64,000 nucleotides of DNA from Tyto alba (GCF_018691265.1 NW_024881272.1:23425323-23489322), one strand, 5' to 3'. Shown: positions 25,793 through 39,194, numbered from the stretch's first letter. Made by a program: numbers and translations. The notes: generated by a model from the letters alone, not told the origin.

Positions 25793-25934
25793 GTTATCGA
25801 GTTTGATGATGGATCAGGATCAGTTCTGCGGATACAGCCCCTGCGTGTTCATCGAGATGAAGCTATCTATGAGTGCACAGCAACCAACAGTGTTGGGGAG
25901 ATAAACACGAGTGCCAAATTAACAGTGTTAGAAG
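25793..25934 (+). CDS. PTPRF: PTPRF (LAR) coding exon: second half of Ig-like domain 1
   Basis: This exon completes Ig domain 1 of LAR. Seen: an acceptor tract TTTCTTTTCATTGTTAAAG ending at 25792, a consensus GTGAGT donor at 25935, and 142 bases, made of 47 codons from phase 0 plus one leftover base. It starts [19 protein letters not shown] and continues [18 protein letters not shown], ending [11 protein letters not shown] holds the second disulfide cysteine, in the usual D-x-A-x-Y-x-C Ig setting, and pairs with the cysteine of the preceding exon. The phases join the two exons exactly (RFE|VIE), which is how LAR-family genes split this domain as I recall them. CTATNS and INTSAKL fit PTPRF; PTPRD has CVASNN and PTPRS has CVAQNS. 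The leftover base would begin the next codon, in an Ig2 exon outside the window. In the intact protein the domain binds proteoglycans and synaptic partners, while the phosphatase domains are encoded far downstream. Confidence 0.96.
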
Positions 25935-27394
25935 GTGAGTGGGAAGTTTTTCATGCCATAAGTGGCAGAAGACATGGCTTTGGCAGCTACATGTTGGTAT
26001 GGTGTTTTTAAATGACATGGTGATATTCTAGCTTGGTTTGGAAAATCTGTGTTCATCCTATCATTTGCTATAATTTCCTTTTAGTGATAGAAGCTAATAT
26101 TTTTCAGACAATCATAAAAAGATTGCAGATTCTGAACTTTCTTTAAAGCGGTTTAGTTGTGTTGTCTGAGGTGTGTCATTTCCAACTTGGAGGGCTAGCT
26201 AAAGAGACATTTGTATACTTTTCTCATCTGTCTGCTTTGATATAATACCCATCTTCAGAGTATCTAAGAATTGTATCTGACAGTCAGACACTTAATCCAT
26301 GTTGCTTCACGTTCTGGATTAAATTGGCACAGTTCTTGAATAGATTTTCAGGTTACTCTTCAGATTTTGAGTGTGATGTGGAATTTAGCTGGGTTTACTT
26401 TTCACTGTAGTCACAACTTGTTATTCTGTTTCCCCTGTTTAAAGAATAGATTTTGATCCTTGTCTGCTAGATGAGCAGGTTTTATTTTTCTTGCTATGTT
26501 GTTTCTTCTAAATTAAACGTTTTGTGGAAGGACAGTGTATTAGTTATAAAAGGCTTGTGATTGGTTGATGATTTTTTTATATTAGATTGTCAGAATTATT
26601 GTCTGCTTTTAAGGAAACGCATTTTTTTAAGCACATCAATGTGTTGTGATATTTGTTTATATATAGGATTTTGTAAATGTACTGAGATATTATATATCTG
26701 GGGCATTTGGCTAAATGGATTTTTTTTCACTTGCATTTAGTAAGACAAGCAGGGAAAGGCTTAAGCAAATTGCTTGGTGTATGTGGATTGATGTAGAAAC
26801 TTTTGAGTAATGAAAAAACTAGACTGGAAAGCATTTATTGTTGTATGATTTTGAACCAGCAGAGACTGGTTATCCCAATGGTGAGTGTGCCAGCTATACA
26901 TGACAAGTTACCTATTGTCCCTTGTTCTCCCATCTCCATTTATAGTGTAGAGGTAATCATGTTTTCCTCTCTGCTCTGTGACAAAGAATACATTAAACAA
27001 CTGTAATGTGCTCAGGCACTGTGGTGATGGGAATCATAGAAATCATTCAACACTTGATGCGATTGTGTATCTTGTTTCTGGAGGTGGGGCATCTTAAAGG
27101 ATCAGCTTGATCTTCAGTAGTAGTACTATGAAGAATAGGATAACAAGTGGTATAGATGAAAATTACTGGGGAAAAAAGCAGATCTTTTTTGCTACTTCTT
27201 ACCTTTGCAGCCGTGTATGAGTGCATAAAGCTCAGTGGAGCTCTTTCAGCAGTTTATGTGCAGTTCTGCATTTAAACGGTTCTTGCAACTGGATTTTTGT
27301 GATACCAGATACTTGAATACCCACCTGTTCCAAGGACATTCCTGTTTCCTTTTGTTTCAGTTGTCTTTATGTATCTTAGATATGTATGCACATG

Positions 27395-27410
27395 CACACA
27401 CACACACACA
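27395..27410. repeat. (CA)8 microsatellite
   Basis: Eight uninterrupted CA units preceded by CACATG. Confidence 0.95.
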
Positions 27411-30400
27411 TAATTTATTTGCTCTGTGTTAAATGTTCAGAGGCCCACAGAGACATGCATTGCATGAAGGAGTACAACAGTATTTCTCAGCGCCATGGTG
27501 CTCCTGCTGGTTTCCTGATGAGGTAAAATTTGCAGACCACCACATAAATAGGAAATGTTAGGAGAGACCAGGGACTGGAAAAGACATGCATGCACACGAT
27601 TTAAGAGCCACGGAGCAAAAATCACTACTGGTCAGGCACAGAGCCTGCTTTTCTGTTTGGAAACTTCCTTTACTCGGGAGTAATGCTAGTTTAACACGAT
27701 CCCATAAGGTCAGAAACGATCAGCAGGCTGAGGGGCTGTGTTTTCCTCTCTAACTGAAGAGTATTGACCCCTTGTTGGGCACTCTTGTAATGGGCAAATT
27801 TAAGAAACATTTGCTGTATAACAGTTTGTATGTGCTTCTGCATGTAGATTTGTGAGCTTGATTGCAGAGGATGAAGAGCTGCATGTGTCTTATGTTGGCT
27901 TAACTGTCGAAGATGATGGGTTCTGTTATGATGTATTTGTATTTAAGAGAAAACATGTTTTATTTCCCTTTTCTGAGGCTTTCTATGGACAGGTCTGAAA
28001 TTTTTAAGCCATGCTATCTTGTTATTCTGTGTTGTCTGCCTTAGATTATGCTGTTTCTGCATTTTGGGAGCGTGATTATTTTATTATTAATATTCTTTTG
28101 TTTATTTACATGTTGGGAAAGTGGATATTGCAATGCAGTGCCCTGGTGGTGCTTATGTTTAGTCTCAATGGCTTCCAAAAAATAGCAGTAAGTGCCCCAC
28201 CTCTCTATCATGCCATCACTTTCCTAACATGCATTTTGTAGAGGTATTTGAAAATGACACATTTCACGTGGAACCCTTGATACCCTCAAGACTGTCAACT
28301 AGGATTGGATTTTCCCTCTGCTTCTGGGGTTAAAATAGTTTCTGTAATTGCTCTCAGATGGCAATTTGAATGCTGCAGACATTCTGCACTTCCTTTCAAG
28401 AATTTGACTAATGCAGTGGTCCCTGGTGCACGACAAAGCTCTATCATAGACGTCCTCATGGTTACATGCTGCTAAATACACAGCATGTATTAATTTTTAC
28501 ATTAAAAATCCTTTATAACAATAAGTTTTAATGCTTCTTCACAATTTGCTCTTTAGTACACTGGCCTTAACATTAAATCCAGAAGTCACAGTCAGGGTTT
28601 AGCAGGTTGTTATTAGGTGTCTTTGTAGCTAACTAATCTGGAGCTTTATTTTATTTAGATTTCTGCAATATTTTACAGATCAGAGGCAGATAATCCTTTC
28701 TAATTGCAAACTTATTCCATTCTGAATATTAAGTGAGAAGCATGAGTCCAGTCTCCTGGAGGAATTGGGAATTCTCACATACGTGAATCTCTTTTAACAA
28801 TTCAGCTCCCTGCTACCCTTTCATTCTCTGTTCCCATGTCTCTCATTTTTCCCTTCTAACTGCAAATCCTGTTGTGACCAAACTATGCATACTTAGTGTA
28901 ACTGGAAATTATTTCTCCTGTTGATAGTAGGAGAAATAGACGTGCATATACCTTCTCTTTTCATTTCTCCTGGGTAGCTGATAAGCTGAATTATGTATGA
29001 GTCATATTGAACATTTCTATCTTTTTTCCAATTATGACCTGAAGCAGCACAGAAGTACGTTTCTGCCTGCCTGGCAGAGGAGGAAAGCAGTGCAAGGAGG
29101 GGAGGGCTAGAATCAATAAGCTGACACACATGCCCAAGAAAAGCCTCAGGAACAGTTAGTGGCACTAACAAATTAATAAATATATTATTCAGTGGTAATG
29201 TTGAGAATTACAGGGCTTGTTAAATAGGGAGATTATATGAAACGTGAGTAGGAAGGATGCCAGTGTGGAAGAATGTGGCAGCAGGCTGATTGCAGGAGTG
29301 TCTACGTGGTGTCCTTCCACAAGGCTGCTTGTATGTTCATCCTTGCAGCTGTATTGGGAGAAGTGACGATAACAGTGTTGGGCTCTAGTTGCCTGTATAC
29401 CAAAGCATGCCTTCAGTCTGTGGTTTCCAGCAGTCTCCACCCAACAGGAAGACAGGGAAAAGCAATGCAATAAAAAGTCTTCAGGGACAGGGATGAACAT
29501 ATTGATTCTTTGGGAAAGGAAGGAGGCTCAAATACAAAGTATGTTGTTAGTCAGTTCTCCCAGAACTTTCTAACTTGTACAGTCAGTTACGGGTTTTGAT
29601 TTTGAGAACTGCAAAACTATTTAATTGACCTGTTCCTTTAATACCCTGCAAGCAGTCTTTTTTTATTCCCCTGTAACCTAGACCATAGTCATATCCAAGT
29701 GACACTGAATATATTCAGTTTCACTTCCTTTTGTTTTTTAAGTAGGTTAAATGAAAATGAAAATATCCTCTGATTTCCATCCCCAGCACAGATCTATGCA
29801 AATTCCCTATACTGCTATCCCAGACTCCTAATCATACAGCGTATAGTTATCTGCCTGGGAGAGTGCTGCCAGGCTCTACAGGAGAGCAGCTTCTGGTAAA
29901 GAGGACAGCCAGAAGAGCCAGGAAAGGGTTCCCTGCATACTGGCTTTGAGCCTCAAGGTAACCTGGCAAGTTAAGTTTTACTGGCTGACTTTGTACTGAC
30001 AGAAGTCAGGGAAGTTTTGGTGTGTTTCGGTGGAGCCCTAGAAAGTTCCCAAGTGCAGCAGTTGTCCCAGGGTGGGAAGCTCCTCCACCCTACCGTAATT
30101 TGCTGTTTACTGAACCATGTCATGGGTTTAATTTCTTTCACCATCTGCCAGCTGCATTTCAGTTCCTGGGGTTACCCTGTTTGAAAAGCTGTAAATGATA
30201 AACATTTGACTGTTACAAATGATTTCTGCGGAGAGCTAGATCTCAGAAGGCCTAAAACAATATGCCCTTTTTGAAAACATTCTTCTAAAAGTGGTTTTGT
30301 CATCAGAATAGTAAACACAAGTTAACTATGTTTAATCCTTGTTTATGTTTGGTTAGTTACAAAAGGATCAGCTGGATCGCTGTAGTTTGGCTTATGTTTG

Positions 30401-32384
30401 TCTTCATTGCGTTTTCATCTTTTTGCCAAGAAGATTTTCTAGCAATGTGTTATCAAATTGAAACAATTATAGAAGGGAAATCGAACCCATTTGCATGCGC
30501 TCATTCTGATTGTGTAAATGAATTAAGGCTCCTCGTATCCTGTTGCTCCTGGCATTGGTAGTATTCTCTTCATGTCTCTGGTCAGGAGAGGACAGGTCTT
30601 TCCTCTGCATGTTTCAAGTTCATTAGCTGTTCCAACTTACTTTGGTCTCTCCTTGGCAAGAAAGACTGCTGTGATGGCAGAGGTCCTACTCCTGTTCTTT
30701 GCTCTCTACACAAGCAATCCCAAAAGTACTTTCTTTCTGTATGAGGCAGTCAGCTAATGAACCTCTGTAACTATTTTATTTCCAAGAGCTGCAGCACAGT
30801 GAGCCTCCATATGCTTCATTGCTGAGGGAAATGTCCTAAAATACAGTGATACACAGAGAAACAAAGAAGCCCTAGTGTGTTTGCTTTGTGTTACATTGTG
30901 ACATGTTCCATGCTTGTTAAAAAGGGAAACATTAAGCCAATTACTCATGGTGGCCTTATTGAGAAGTTTTGGTTGTCACCTAGAAGAATGTAAATCCCAG
31001 CTCATGTGGACTTTTGCTATTAAGGTATAAACAGTGTTCACAAGGAAAGAGTGTATTGTGCTGCTCGACAGCAGGTCACCCAGTATTGGTCTGGTAAGTC
31101 AATGTAGGAGCCCTGTCATCCTGCTAAGAACTCTAAGTCATTTCTCAGGTACTGAACAGGGGCTGGAAGAATCCTGAAAGTTCAAGGGGAAAGAGATTGT
31201 CTTTTCATCAGATAACACAGAAAATTGAGAAGAATTGTCAGACTGTTTCAGGTAGACCAAGAAAATTTACAGAGACTGTTTCACTTGTATAACCATTATG
31301 TCCCATGCTGTCGATACCTAGGCTGCCACAGTATCTGTAGAACTGTTTCAGCTATTTAATTTTTGGTACCTATAGAGCACTTACCATCTCAATTCATGTG
31401 TGAAACTCCTGGTTCTCTTAATTTTATTTATTTGCTTTCAAAGATCATATTCAGTAAGAATGTTAGTGTTACTCTTATAGGGGTTTTTTTAAATAATATT
31501 TAACAAGAAAGGCTTTCTTGACTGTGAATGAGAGACAAAGAAGTAGTTTTCTCAGGTGAAGAAAAGTTTTAAGTGTTGTTGGTCTCTTCTCCAAACAGGA
31601 GAGTCAGCAGATCTTTAGAACATATCAGACCCAAATGCCATAATTTCCATTTCTTATCTCTGTTTAAATGATTAACTAATGGTACATAACCATATAATGT
31701 ATCCATGATAGCAAGTTCCATCAGAAGACTGCCATGCACTAAGGTTAACTTTCAGGTTCATTCCACAAGTTTATGAAGCAAGAAATACAACCTTTGAAAA
31801 GTGTTATATGAAATATCACATAGTTAATGCCAAGCTGAACCCTTTGGAGCTGTGCACTCCCATAAAACCTTGTATCTGAAAAGGTACTGACCTCTTAATC
31901 TTGAGAACATTTTTCTTTTACAGCAAGTGGCTGTTTCTGCATATTGCCTCTCAAATGAGGTCCTATGAGATTACATCTGTAACAGGATGGGATGTTGTCA
32001 CGTTCTTATCATCAAGCTAATGGCATCAGTGAACAACACTTTTGGCAACACCCAAAAGCAGCACCTGTGGTTCAGGAAGGACTTCCCAGGTAAAAACAAG
32101 TGAGCTTTAAGTGTCAAACAAACAAGAAGGAAGTATATTCTACAGAAATCTACAAAAGCTGTAATGCAGGGTACCTATTGCCAAGTACTAGATAGCTTGA
32201 AGTTGTAAGTGTGCAGTTGTAGTAGTAAGTGTGCAGTTATATCCTGTAAAAAGACTTCTAACAGCTCCTTGTCTCACACGATTTATTTCAAGTTTATTCA
32301 GCAGTTTATAAGCACTGACTTTGGTACTGGAAATCATATTCAGCTAAGAAGTTTTGTCGTCAATAATAGTTGTCTCCTTTCTAC

Positions 32385-32520
32385 TTGCTCCATTTCTCAA
32401 ATCCCTTGTGAAGATATTCAGAAATGTGGATGCTCATTCAGAGCCTTGTGGCAACCTACTGGTAACTTCTATCTGCTAGGAAAATTGATAATTGAGCCCT
32501 GGGCATTATTTTCTCTCTTT
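32385..32520 (-). mobile_element. Ancient CR1 internal relic
   Basis: CCCTTGTGAAGATATTCAGA followed by CCTTGTGGCAACCTACTGGTAAC matches in order the reverse complement of the CR1 internal region seen in other sauropsids (ATGAAGATATTGAACA, then CCCTGTGGTACCCCACTGGTAAC). Further weak similarity extends to about 32520. No coding capacity remains. Confidence 0.5.
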
Positions 32521-33437
32521 TCCTGGGCCCAGGGTATAGAGGCAGGTTGCTTCTCTATGCTATTTTACAGTTTCCTGGGAGATTGTCATGGAAAATGTGT
32601 CAGGCTGTTCTCCTACTGCTGCTGTGCTATCAAAATGTTCAGCCTATTCCAGTAGGTAAATGAGGCACAAACAGATTAGTTTAACTGCCTGGCAGAGATG
32701 TGCTCACGCAGGCAGGTTCCTGTCTTGTTGGGGAGGTGTCCTTGTGGGTTGCCATCTCCCAGCTGAGGCCAAGGATGGCCAGATGACTGCTTCTTCGTCT
32801 CTGTTCCAGTTTGAAATCAGACAGGTTAGATTAAATTGTCTGTGGCTTAAACTAATCTGTTCTGACTCTCTGTTGGAACAGATCATCGGTCCCAGCTGGG
32901 AGGCAGCAACCACCAGCACTGCCTTTCACGTCACTGCAGAAAGGCTAGCATTGGTATGTGCTCCGACCCCTGTGGCCACAACGTCTGAAAGCTTAGACAG
33001 GGCTGGGATTTTGATGGTGTTGGAAGGCAGTAAACTAGGGTGGAAACCTTGACTCAGGCCTAGGCTAATAAGAATGGTAGTCTAAAAATGGTAGGAGGGT
33101 GGAGCAACAAAGTGAAGACTGCCAAGGAGGAGACATGTGTCCCATAAGCTTTTTGGAATAGATAATATGGAGGAAGAAAAGGCAGGAATAACATAGGTGT
33201 AAGGTAACAGATTGTACATCTTGAATACATTTGTTGGGAAAATGAGGGTGTTTAGGTTGAGATGTGTGCTAGCCAGTGTACAAGAAAGGGATTGACTATG
33301 CCTCCTCTTGCAGTAAAATCCCCACATCATTTCACAGATGATCTGCCAGTCTTCGTTTCGATTCTCCAGGTCTTAGTGGTCCTATTCTGCACCAGTTCCT
33401 CTTTGATTTCAGGTTTTTGGGTTTGGCTTGGTACTTC

Positions 33438-33462
33438 TTTTTTTTTTTTTTTTTTTTTTTTT
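33438..33462. repeat. Poly-T run of 25
   Basis: An uninterrupted T25 follows GGTACTTC. No retrotransposed gene or SINE body is recognisable next to it on either strand. Confidence 0.97.
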
Positions 33463-33915
33463 AACATACCCAACTAAAGATGTGCACATGAGGAGCCCTG
33501 CAAGTGTCTTTTCAAAAGCACTAGTGAAACCGTGGTTATGGAGATACACATTTTGGAGACATGTGCTATGGTCATAGTTGCTTTTTTCATTCAGTTGGTC
33601 ACTGGCTAGCATAGCTTCTCTGTGTTTCTCCTATGCACCTGCATTTGTCTTGTCTCTTCTTGTTTCCAAGCAATATGTACCAGGCTTATAGCAAAAATTC
33701 TTAGTATTTCTTATATTTGTTCCTATTATCCGTGACACTTAAGGCGATTTGGATCTTCTTGCTTGATTTTTTTGATTGTCCTCTTTATTCACAGCATCTC
33801 TACAATGCTGTCATTTTAATATCCGCCTTTTGTGCAGAAGTTGTTAATGCATCTAGTCATTTCATAACTAATATTTGAAGAACTAGTTGATAGAAACCAT
33901 TGTTGCACTACTACT

Positions 33916-33930
33916 AAAAAAAAAAAAAAA
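33916..33930. repeat. Poly-A run of 15
   Basis: A15 after CACTACTACT, in otherwise unique sequence; no element body is recognisable upstream. Confidence 0.95.
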
Positions 33931-34131
33931 GCTGAACAAGAGAGTGGTGTTGATTAAGTGTCAGCGAGCCCTGATTTGGCTCTGAAAATGTTTATCTGGT
34001 AATATAACTAGGTTGAGGCTGGACTTGGTGACTCTTAGATAATAAATTGAGTTTGAAGGACTGGCAGCCAGAATAAAATACTTCTATTAATGAATTGTGT
34101 ATATATGGATCTAGAAGTCTGTCAGAGAAGG

Positions 34132-34152
34132 AAAAAAAAAAAAAAAAAAAAA
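34132..34152. repeat. Poly-A run of 21
   Basis: A21 after GTCAGAGAAGG. It lies 200 bases from a shorter A run and 670 bases from the T25 run. No processed pseudogene is recognisable upstream. Confidence 0.96.
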
Positions 34153-37100
34153 GACATGAAACCCCACAATTATAACAATCAGTTTCTTATTATAAAAGGC
34201 ACTTCAATGGAAATGTATTTAGTTTATCTGGAACAGGCAAACAAGACATTAATTCCTTTAGATAATTTGAGTAACTGTAACTGTAAATCTTCTCAGAACC
34301 AAGAATCACATTTCTTGTCAGATTTAGCATCTACTGGTGACTACCAGAAGCTAAAATAATAGATCTTTTATCATCAGGTGTCAAAAGACCTTTCTTATTG
34401 CTGGATCTCTTTCAGGATGCCTCATTCTGAGAGCATCTGTAGCAACCTGTTATTGACAGATGTGCTTTCTGTAGCTTGTATGTCAGTCCTGCTGATATCT
34501 CCTGCTGACTAATAAAGTTAGTTGCTGGTACGTATTTGTAGAGTCTTTGAAGTCTGTTAGGTTGTGGAATAGCCCTCTGAAAGAGTTAGTAGCTCATTGT
34601 GTGAACTATTGGAAATTAATGGGAAACACTGCTTGATAATGCCATATGGATTATCTGCTTTGGTTCCAAGGAAAAAGGGAAGGGCAAGAGCAAGGTGTTC
34701 TGAAAAGCCTTTCTGAGTCCCTAACTACTTTGGCAAAATTATCTTCTGTATCTGCTCATAACAGAGAGTCTCTTTGCTCAAAGCTTAGTGACCTGTTGTC
34801 ATTTACTGGTATGCCATGACTTACGTAGGCACTTAAGAAGACATAGCACCACAGTAATCTTCTATAACTTCTTCTGCAGAAGTGGGAGGATATATCCACT
34901 TAATAGAACTGGAGAGTAAGTTCTTAAATGGAAAATGGAGGTTGGAGAGAACGGAATGTGTGATAACCATGACCGTAGGGAATGCAGTGCTTAGAGCTAC
35001 AAAAGCATAAATCTCTGCATGCAAGAAAGTTTCTACACAGTCATCTTGGGCTTATGTTCTGTGCCTTATCTTCTTCCTCTCACTGAAAAAATATTACAGC
35101 CCCAATTAAATCATTCTTGGAGAAATCACTATTTTAAAATGAAAGCCAGAAAAACATGAAACTGGAATATGACCCTAATAAACCTGTAGCAACAGCAGCT
35201 GTTCAGAAGAGGGGATGCCCATGTAGGGGATAGTATACTTCATGTGCCACTTACTGTACCTGTGGAAGAGAATATTTCTCAAGTAACTCCTGCAGAAAAA
35301 GGAAAATGATTACTACTGATGAGCTACCTTTTGATCTTGGTCTGAGATGTTGACTATACAAAACAAAGCTGGCGTTGCATTAAAGACCTGTAATATTGAT
35401 CATTCTGACAGCTGGTTTCTGTGCATCATGCTTATTCACAAGTCCCACATCTAGTTGTCCTTATGGGTCTCCTGTTGATTTCATACTGTTTTTACACAGT
35501 CTGGTGTCAGGAAGGCTCTACATTTGTGAAGTTAAAACACTACATTATTGAAGCACAGAGCAAAAGGAATAATTGGCTCTAGTTTTGGATGCAAGGAAGT
35601 AATTATTGTGACTGTTCATTGTTAATTTGTTATTTGAGCTGTTAGTGATTAAAATGTATTTGGTATAAAGATGATCTAAAATACATGCATTCCACTTGCT
35701 GTCTTAGAAGCCCAGAGTATCTTTATAGAAGTATTAACCTTTTAGTAGTAAAACAACACCTTCCGCATAGACTTTTCTAACAGCTGTTTATTCTTGTGGA
35801 TGTTTCAGTTGGATAGTATAGTAGTGACTGTTTCTGGCACACTCACCTGCTCAGATTTTTCTGCCCAGGGTTCCAGAATAGCTCTTTCAAATCCTTTATT
35901 CTAAGGAAGACCAGCGGATGTGAGAGGTAAGAAGATCTGTCTTTTCAAGATCATCTAGCACCTTGATGAGTCAGGTTGGATGATGCCATGGGAAAACACT
36001 GCGATGTATTAATCTGTTTGATAATCCTGTGCTCTGTTCCTTCAATCCTTTTATCACAAGGGTCCAGCCTGAATGAAACCTTCCAAAGTTCTTGGTGTAT
36101 GACTTAAGTGGATGAGTCTAAATAGCAATCAGAGCTATAACTTTATCCAGCTGTAGTGTACAAATGTTCAAGATTGTGTTGCTGTTCCAAGCTGGGACTG
36201 GGGGGAATTTCCCTGCGATAAGAGTGCCTGTCAGTACAGGATGCAGAATGGTTTAAATAAAACTAGCTGTACAAAGCGCTACACACAACAGAACTGGCAT
36301 TATGACCTTTTAACTACTTTGAGATCACTGGAAAGGTGCTGGAAACATGAACCTGTTGGAGACCTTAAAACCCCTTGTTTTGTGGTACTACAGCTCCAAA
36401 ATGGTGCTTTGTTTACAAGCAAGGCAATACTGGAATGTATTTTTCTATATCTCTGATTTAGACAATGCCAGAGTTGGTCCCAGTGAGGAGAAAGTCCTTG
36501 GAGAGATAACAGAAGTCATAAGCATATTGATGAAAAATGCATAAACCCAATGCCTGAAAATGCCCAAACCAGGACAACTACACACAGGGTGGTATTAACA
36601 GAAGCTGTTTCAGGGGAAGGTAATGAATTGGGGAGTGCTTAGTCCAGGATGACAGGATATCTGGTATAAAGAGGAGCAGACAGAGAAGGTCAGGAGGAGG
36701 AACAGAACGAGCCTTTTAAAGTGAGCCTGCATCTTCTTCAGTTTGAGTCCCATCAGGGAAGAGTAGTGTAAGCCAGCAGTGCTACAATTCAAGACGTGCC
36801 TTCCAGATGGAGCTGCATGCCGAACATGTGAGAAACGAACCAGGCAAAGCAGAGAGCTTGCTGTCCCCTGGAGCCTGTGTGGAAGGGAGACAAGAGCCCA
36901 GCTGAACCCCTGGCAAATACCAATCCCCTGAAAGCCTGGAGAGGGTAGAGATCAAAATGACTCACCTGGAAGAGTGAAGAGGTCATTAGGGAGTGCCCTT
37001 GTTTGCATGGACCATTCTCTGTGAGAAGATTGGGTGTTGTCTTCGGCCTCCTGCCCGGAGGTTAATTAGGGCATCTTTTTTTCTGTAAGAATATCACTGA

Positions 37101-37524
37101 TGTGAAACCTAGCTAGATTATGCATGTAGATGTGTCATCAGCAAGCCCAGCACTGAAGTCGTTGAATGGGTTGAGGCCAGGGGGAAGCTCAGTGTGTGTT
37201 CTTTACATATAAATGATTTTGGTTTTTGATTTGGATATGAATTTGTCCCTTCAAAAAGTAGTGTTGCAGAGAACCTTAGCTGACGCTTTGCCTGCAGGAA
37301 TAATCTGGCTTCATGGAAAAAATAGCAGTTGTTTTGCCTAGAGGTAGTAGGCTTAATCAGAGTCCACCTGATTGGCATGTAGCACACGTCCTAACATTAT
37401 AACTTCTGCCTGCTGTGTGCTCATAGTCCTGAGGAAGAAATTGCTTGATCAGATGAGTAGTATCTGGACTTGAATTTAGCAAACATGAATAAAATCTTTA
37501 TCTTCTGCAGTAGGACTTTCAAAA

Positions 37525-37551
37525 GGGGGGGGGGGGGGGGGGGGGGGGGGG
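37525..37551. repeat. Poly-G run of 27
   Basis: There are 27 consecutive G after AAAA, followed by AGAGGGAGAAAAGG. The run is long enough to form G-quadruplex structures on the + strand (the non-template strand for PTPRF). Length in an assembly is often unreliable for such runs. Confidence 0.97.
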
Positions 37552-38984
37552 AGAGGGAGAAAAGGATTCTGGAGGATTCATGTTTTTACTAATTAGACAC
37601 TAAAAATTATAGAAGTACTAAAGAAAATAATAAAATAAACCCGTAGCTCTTGCCCGGGGCATGAATTTACTAGCTGTAGTTTGTTGTTCAGTTCGGTTCA
37701 TTGATCTTGTCACAATTGATGATTCATTAAGTTGTGACTACTGTAGAAATTACAATGCACAGATGTAGCTGTACTGCACATCTGTGTGCTCCCAATGTGT
37801 TAATGATTTAAAAATGCACTTTCTGTCTGGCCATCCACTGTGCTCCAAGTGCCAACTGACATTTTGTATTACTGGGCCATTTGTTGTGGTTGGCAGAGGG
37901 TAAGTCTTCTGATTCTCCTTGTACGTTTTTTAGTTACCTTTATCTGCGTTTCAGATAGCTGGATTTGATTTTCCCAGCAACCTTGGCCTTGCAGAATGTG
38001 AGTTGTAATACCTGTCTCTTTCTGCAGGCTACCACCTTTTTTAGTGTCATGTGCTTTCTCCTGGTGTTTGCTTACAGGAGATGGGGTTATTTCCTGCACC
38101 AAGTCATAAAAGACGTCAGGCTCAAAAGAAGGATTTGCTGGTTTCTTGACTTGCTCAGGATTCTGAATTTTAATTTTTGAAGTTGGACCGAGGTGTTGTT
38201 GACTTGTTTCCTAGCTTAATGCTAACAACTCAGTTTATCTAAAGCTTCTCATCCCAGCAGGTCCCAGAAGACCTCAAAAACTTTCAGTGTATTAACTTAT
38301 AGGCTGATTGGCACCAGCAATTCAACAATGTATGGCAACACTGTAAAACAGCTTGTTAAACCTACCTCTAGCCTCTTCCCCTAATTCAAACTGCTACTCA
38401 GACTGGTCCTTATTAGAGACTTGTATTTGATCAAAGCAAAAATCTGAGGAGTTGTCAGTCTGATGGAACATGGCTTTGCATTGATGAGGCAAGCTATGCC
38501 CACTATTGAATCATAGTAAGGTTATGCCCATGTTGTGGAGTTAATGCATTTCCTTTTGATTACGTACTGTCTCTAATCCTGCTGTCTAGTGCAGACAAAC
38601 CCGTAAGACTCCTCTTGCTTTCAGGCCTTTCAGGAAGTACCCAGGGAGAGCAGACTGCATCTGTTCAAGCACATACCAGCCAATGTACCTGGCTCTGTAT
38701 CCATTTCCAATTTGATCACAGGCTCTGTGGTAAAAGGGTCCATGTGTAGCATCTCTCACTTGCATCTTTTTTGTTTCAGCCATATAGATATTCTGAAAGC
38801 TAGATTAAAGGGTGTCTTTAAGAAATTATGTACTATATCGTCAAAAAAAAGGGAAAAGCAACTGTAAGTCCAGCACTAACTGGTCAGTTTATTCCAGTAA
38901 TTAATATTTAATTCCAGAGTTGAAACCATACAATTTCAACTTTAATCCAAGGCATTTGGTTCTTTCTGAGATTGTAAACCCTCT

Positions 38985-39130
38985 TTTCTGCCCTGTCTCT
39001 CCAATATCCCTTTTTACATGTAAGCTTCTGTAAATTCTCTTCAACGGGCTGAACAGTTTGAGCTCAGTAAGCCTCTGTTGTATGGCCTATTTTCTAGCTC
39101 TTGGCTTGCTTTTGTAGTTCATCTTGAAAT
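38985..39130 (-). mobile_element. Ancient CR1 relic
   Basis: TTCTCTTCAACGGGCTGAACAG, GCTCAGTAAGCCTCTGTTGTA and TTTTGTAGTTCATC follow the order of the CR1 antisense consensus (TCTTTCCAGACTGAACA, CTCAGCCTCTCCTCATA, TTTTTGTAGCCCTTC). It is highly diverged. It lies directly before another CR1-type relic, so the two may be parts of one old insertion or a nested pair. Confidence 0.55.
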
Positions 39131-39194
39131 TCTCCATGCTCTTCTGGAAGTGTATGCATTGCAATTCACACTGTATTTTACTGCCTTAAGGAAC

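Noticed and set aside
30328..30561. 77-codon frame with a hydrophobic stretch resembling a membrane segment
   Set aside because: Short, unconserved in appearance, with no splice sites of matching phase; T-rich intron DNA often encodes hydrophobic runs.
34000..34060. GAGGCTGGACTTGGTGACTC similar to the CR1 3' end
   Set aside because: Only about 20 bases match, and the expected following CR1 words (TCCCTTCCAACC, ATTCTATGAT) are absent.
33400..34160. T25, A15 and A21 runs as tails of processed pseudogenes or SINEs
   Set aside because: No element body or coding remnant precedes any of the runs, and the spacing does not suggest a single insertion.
36550..37030. Possible solo LTR, with a TATAAAGAGG box and somewhat higher GC
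   Set aside because: No TG...CA ends, target duplication or known LTR words could be identified.
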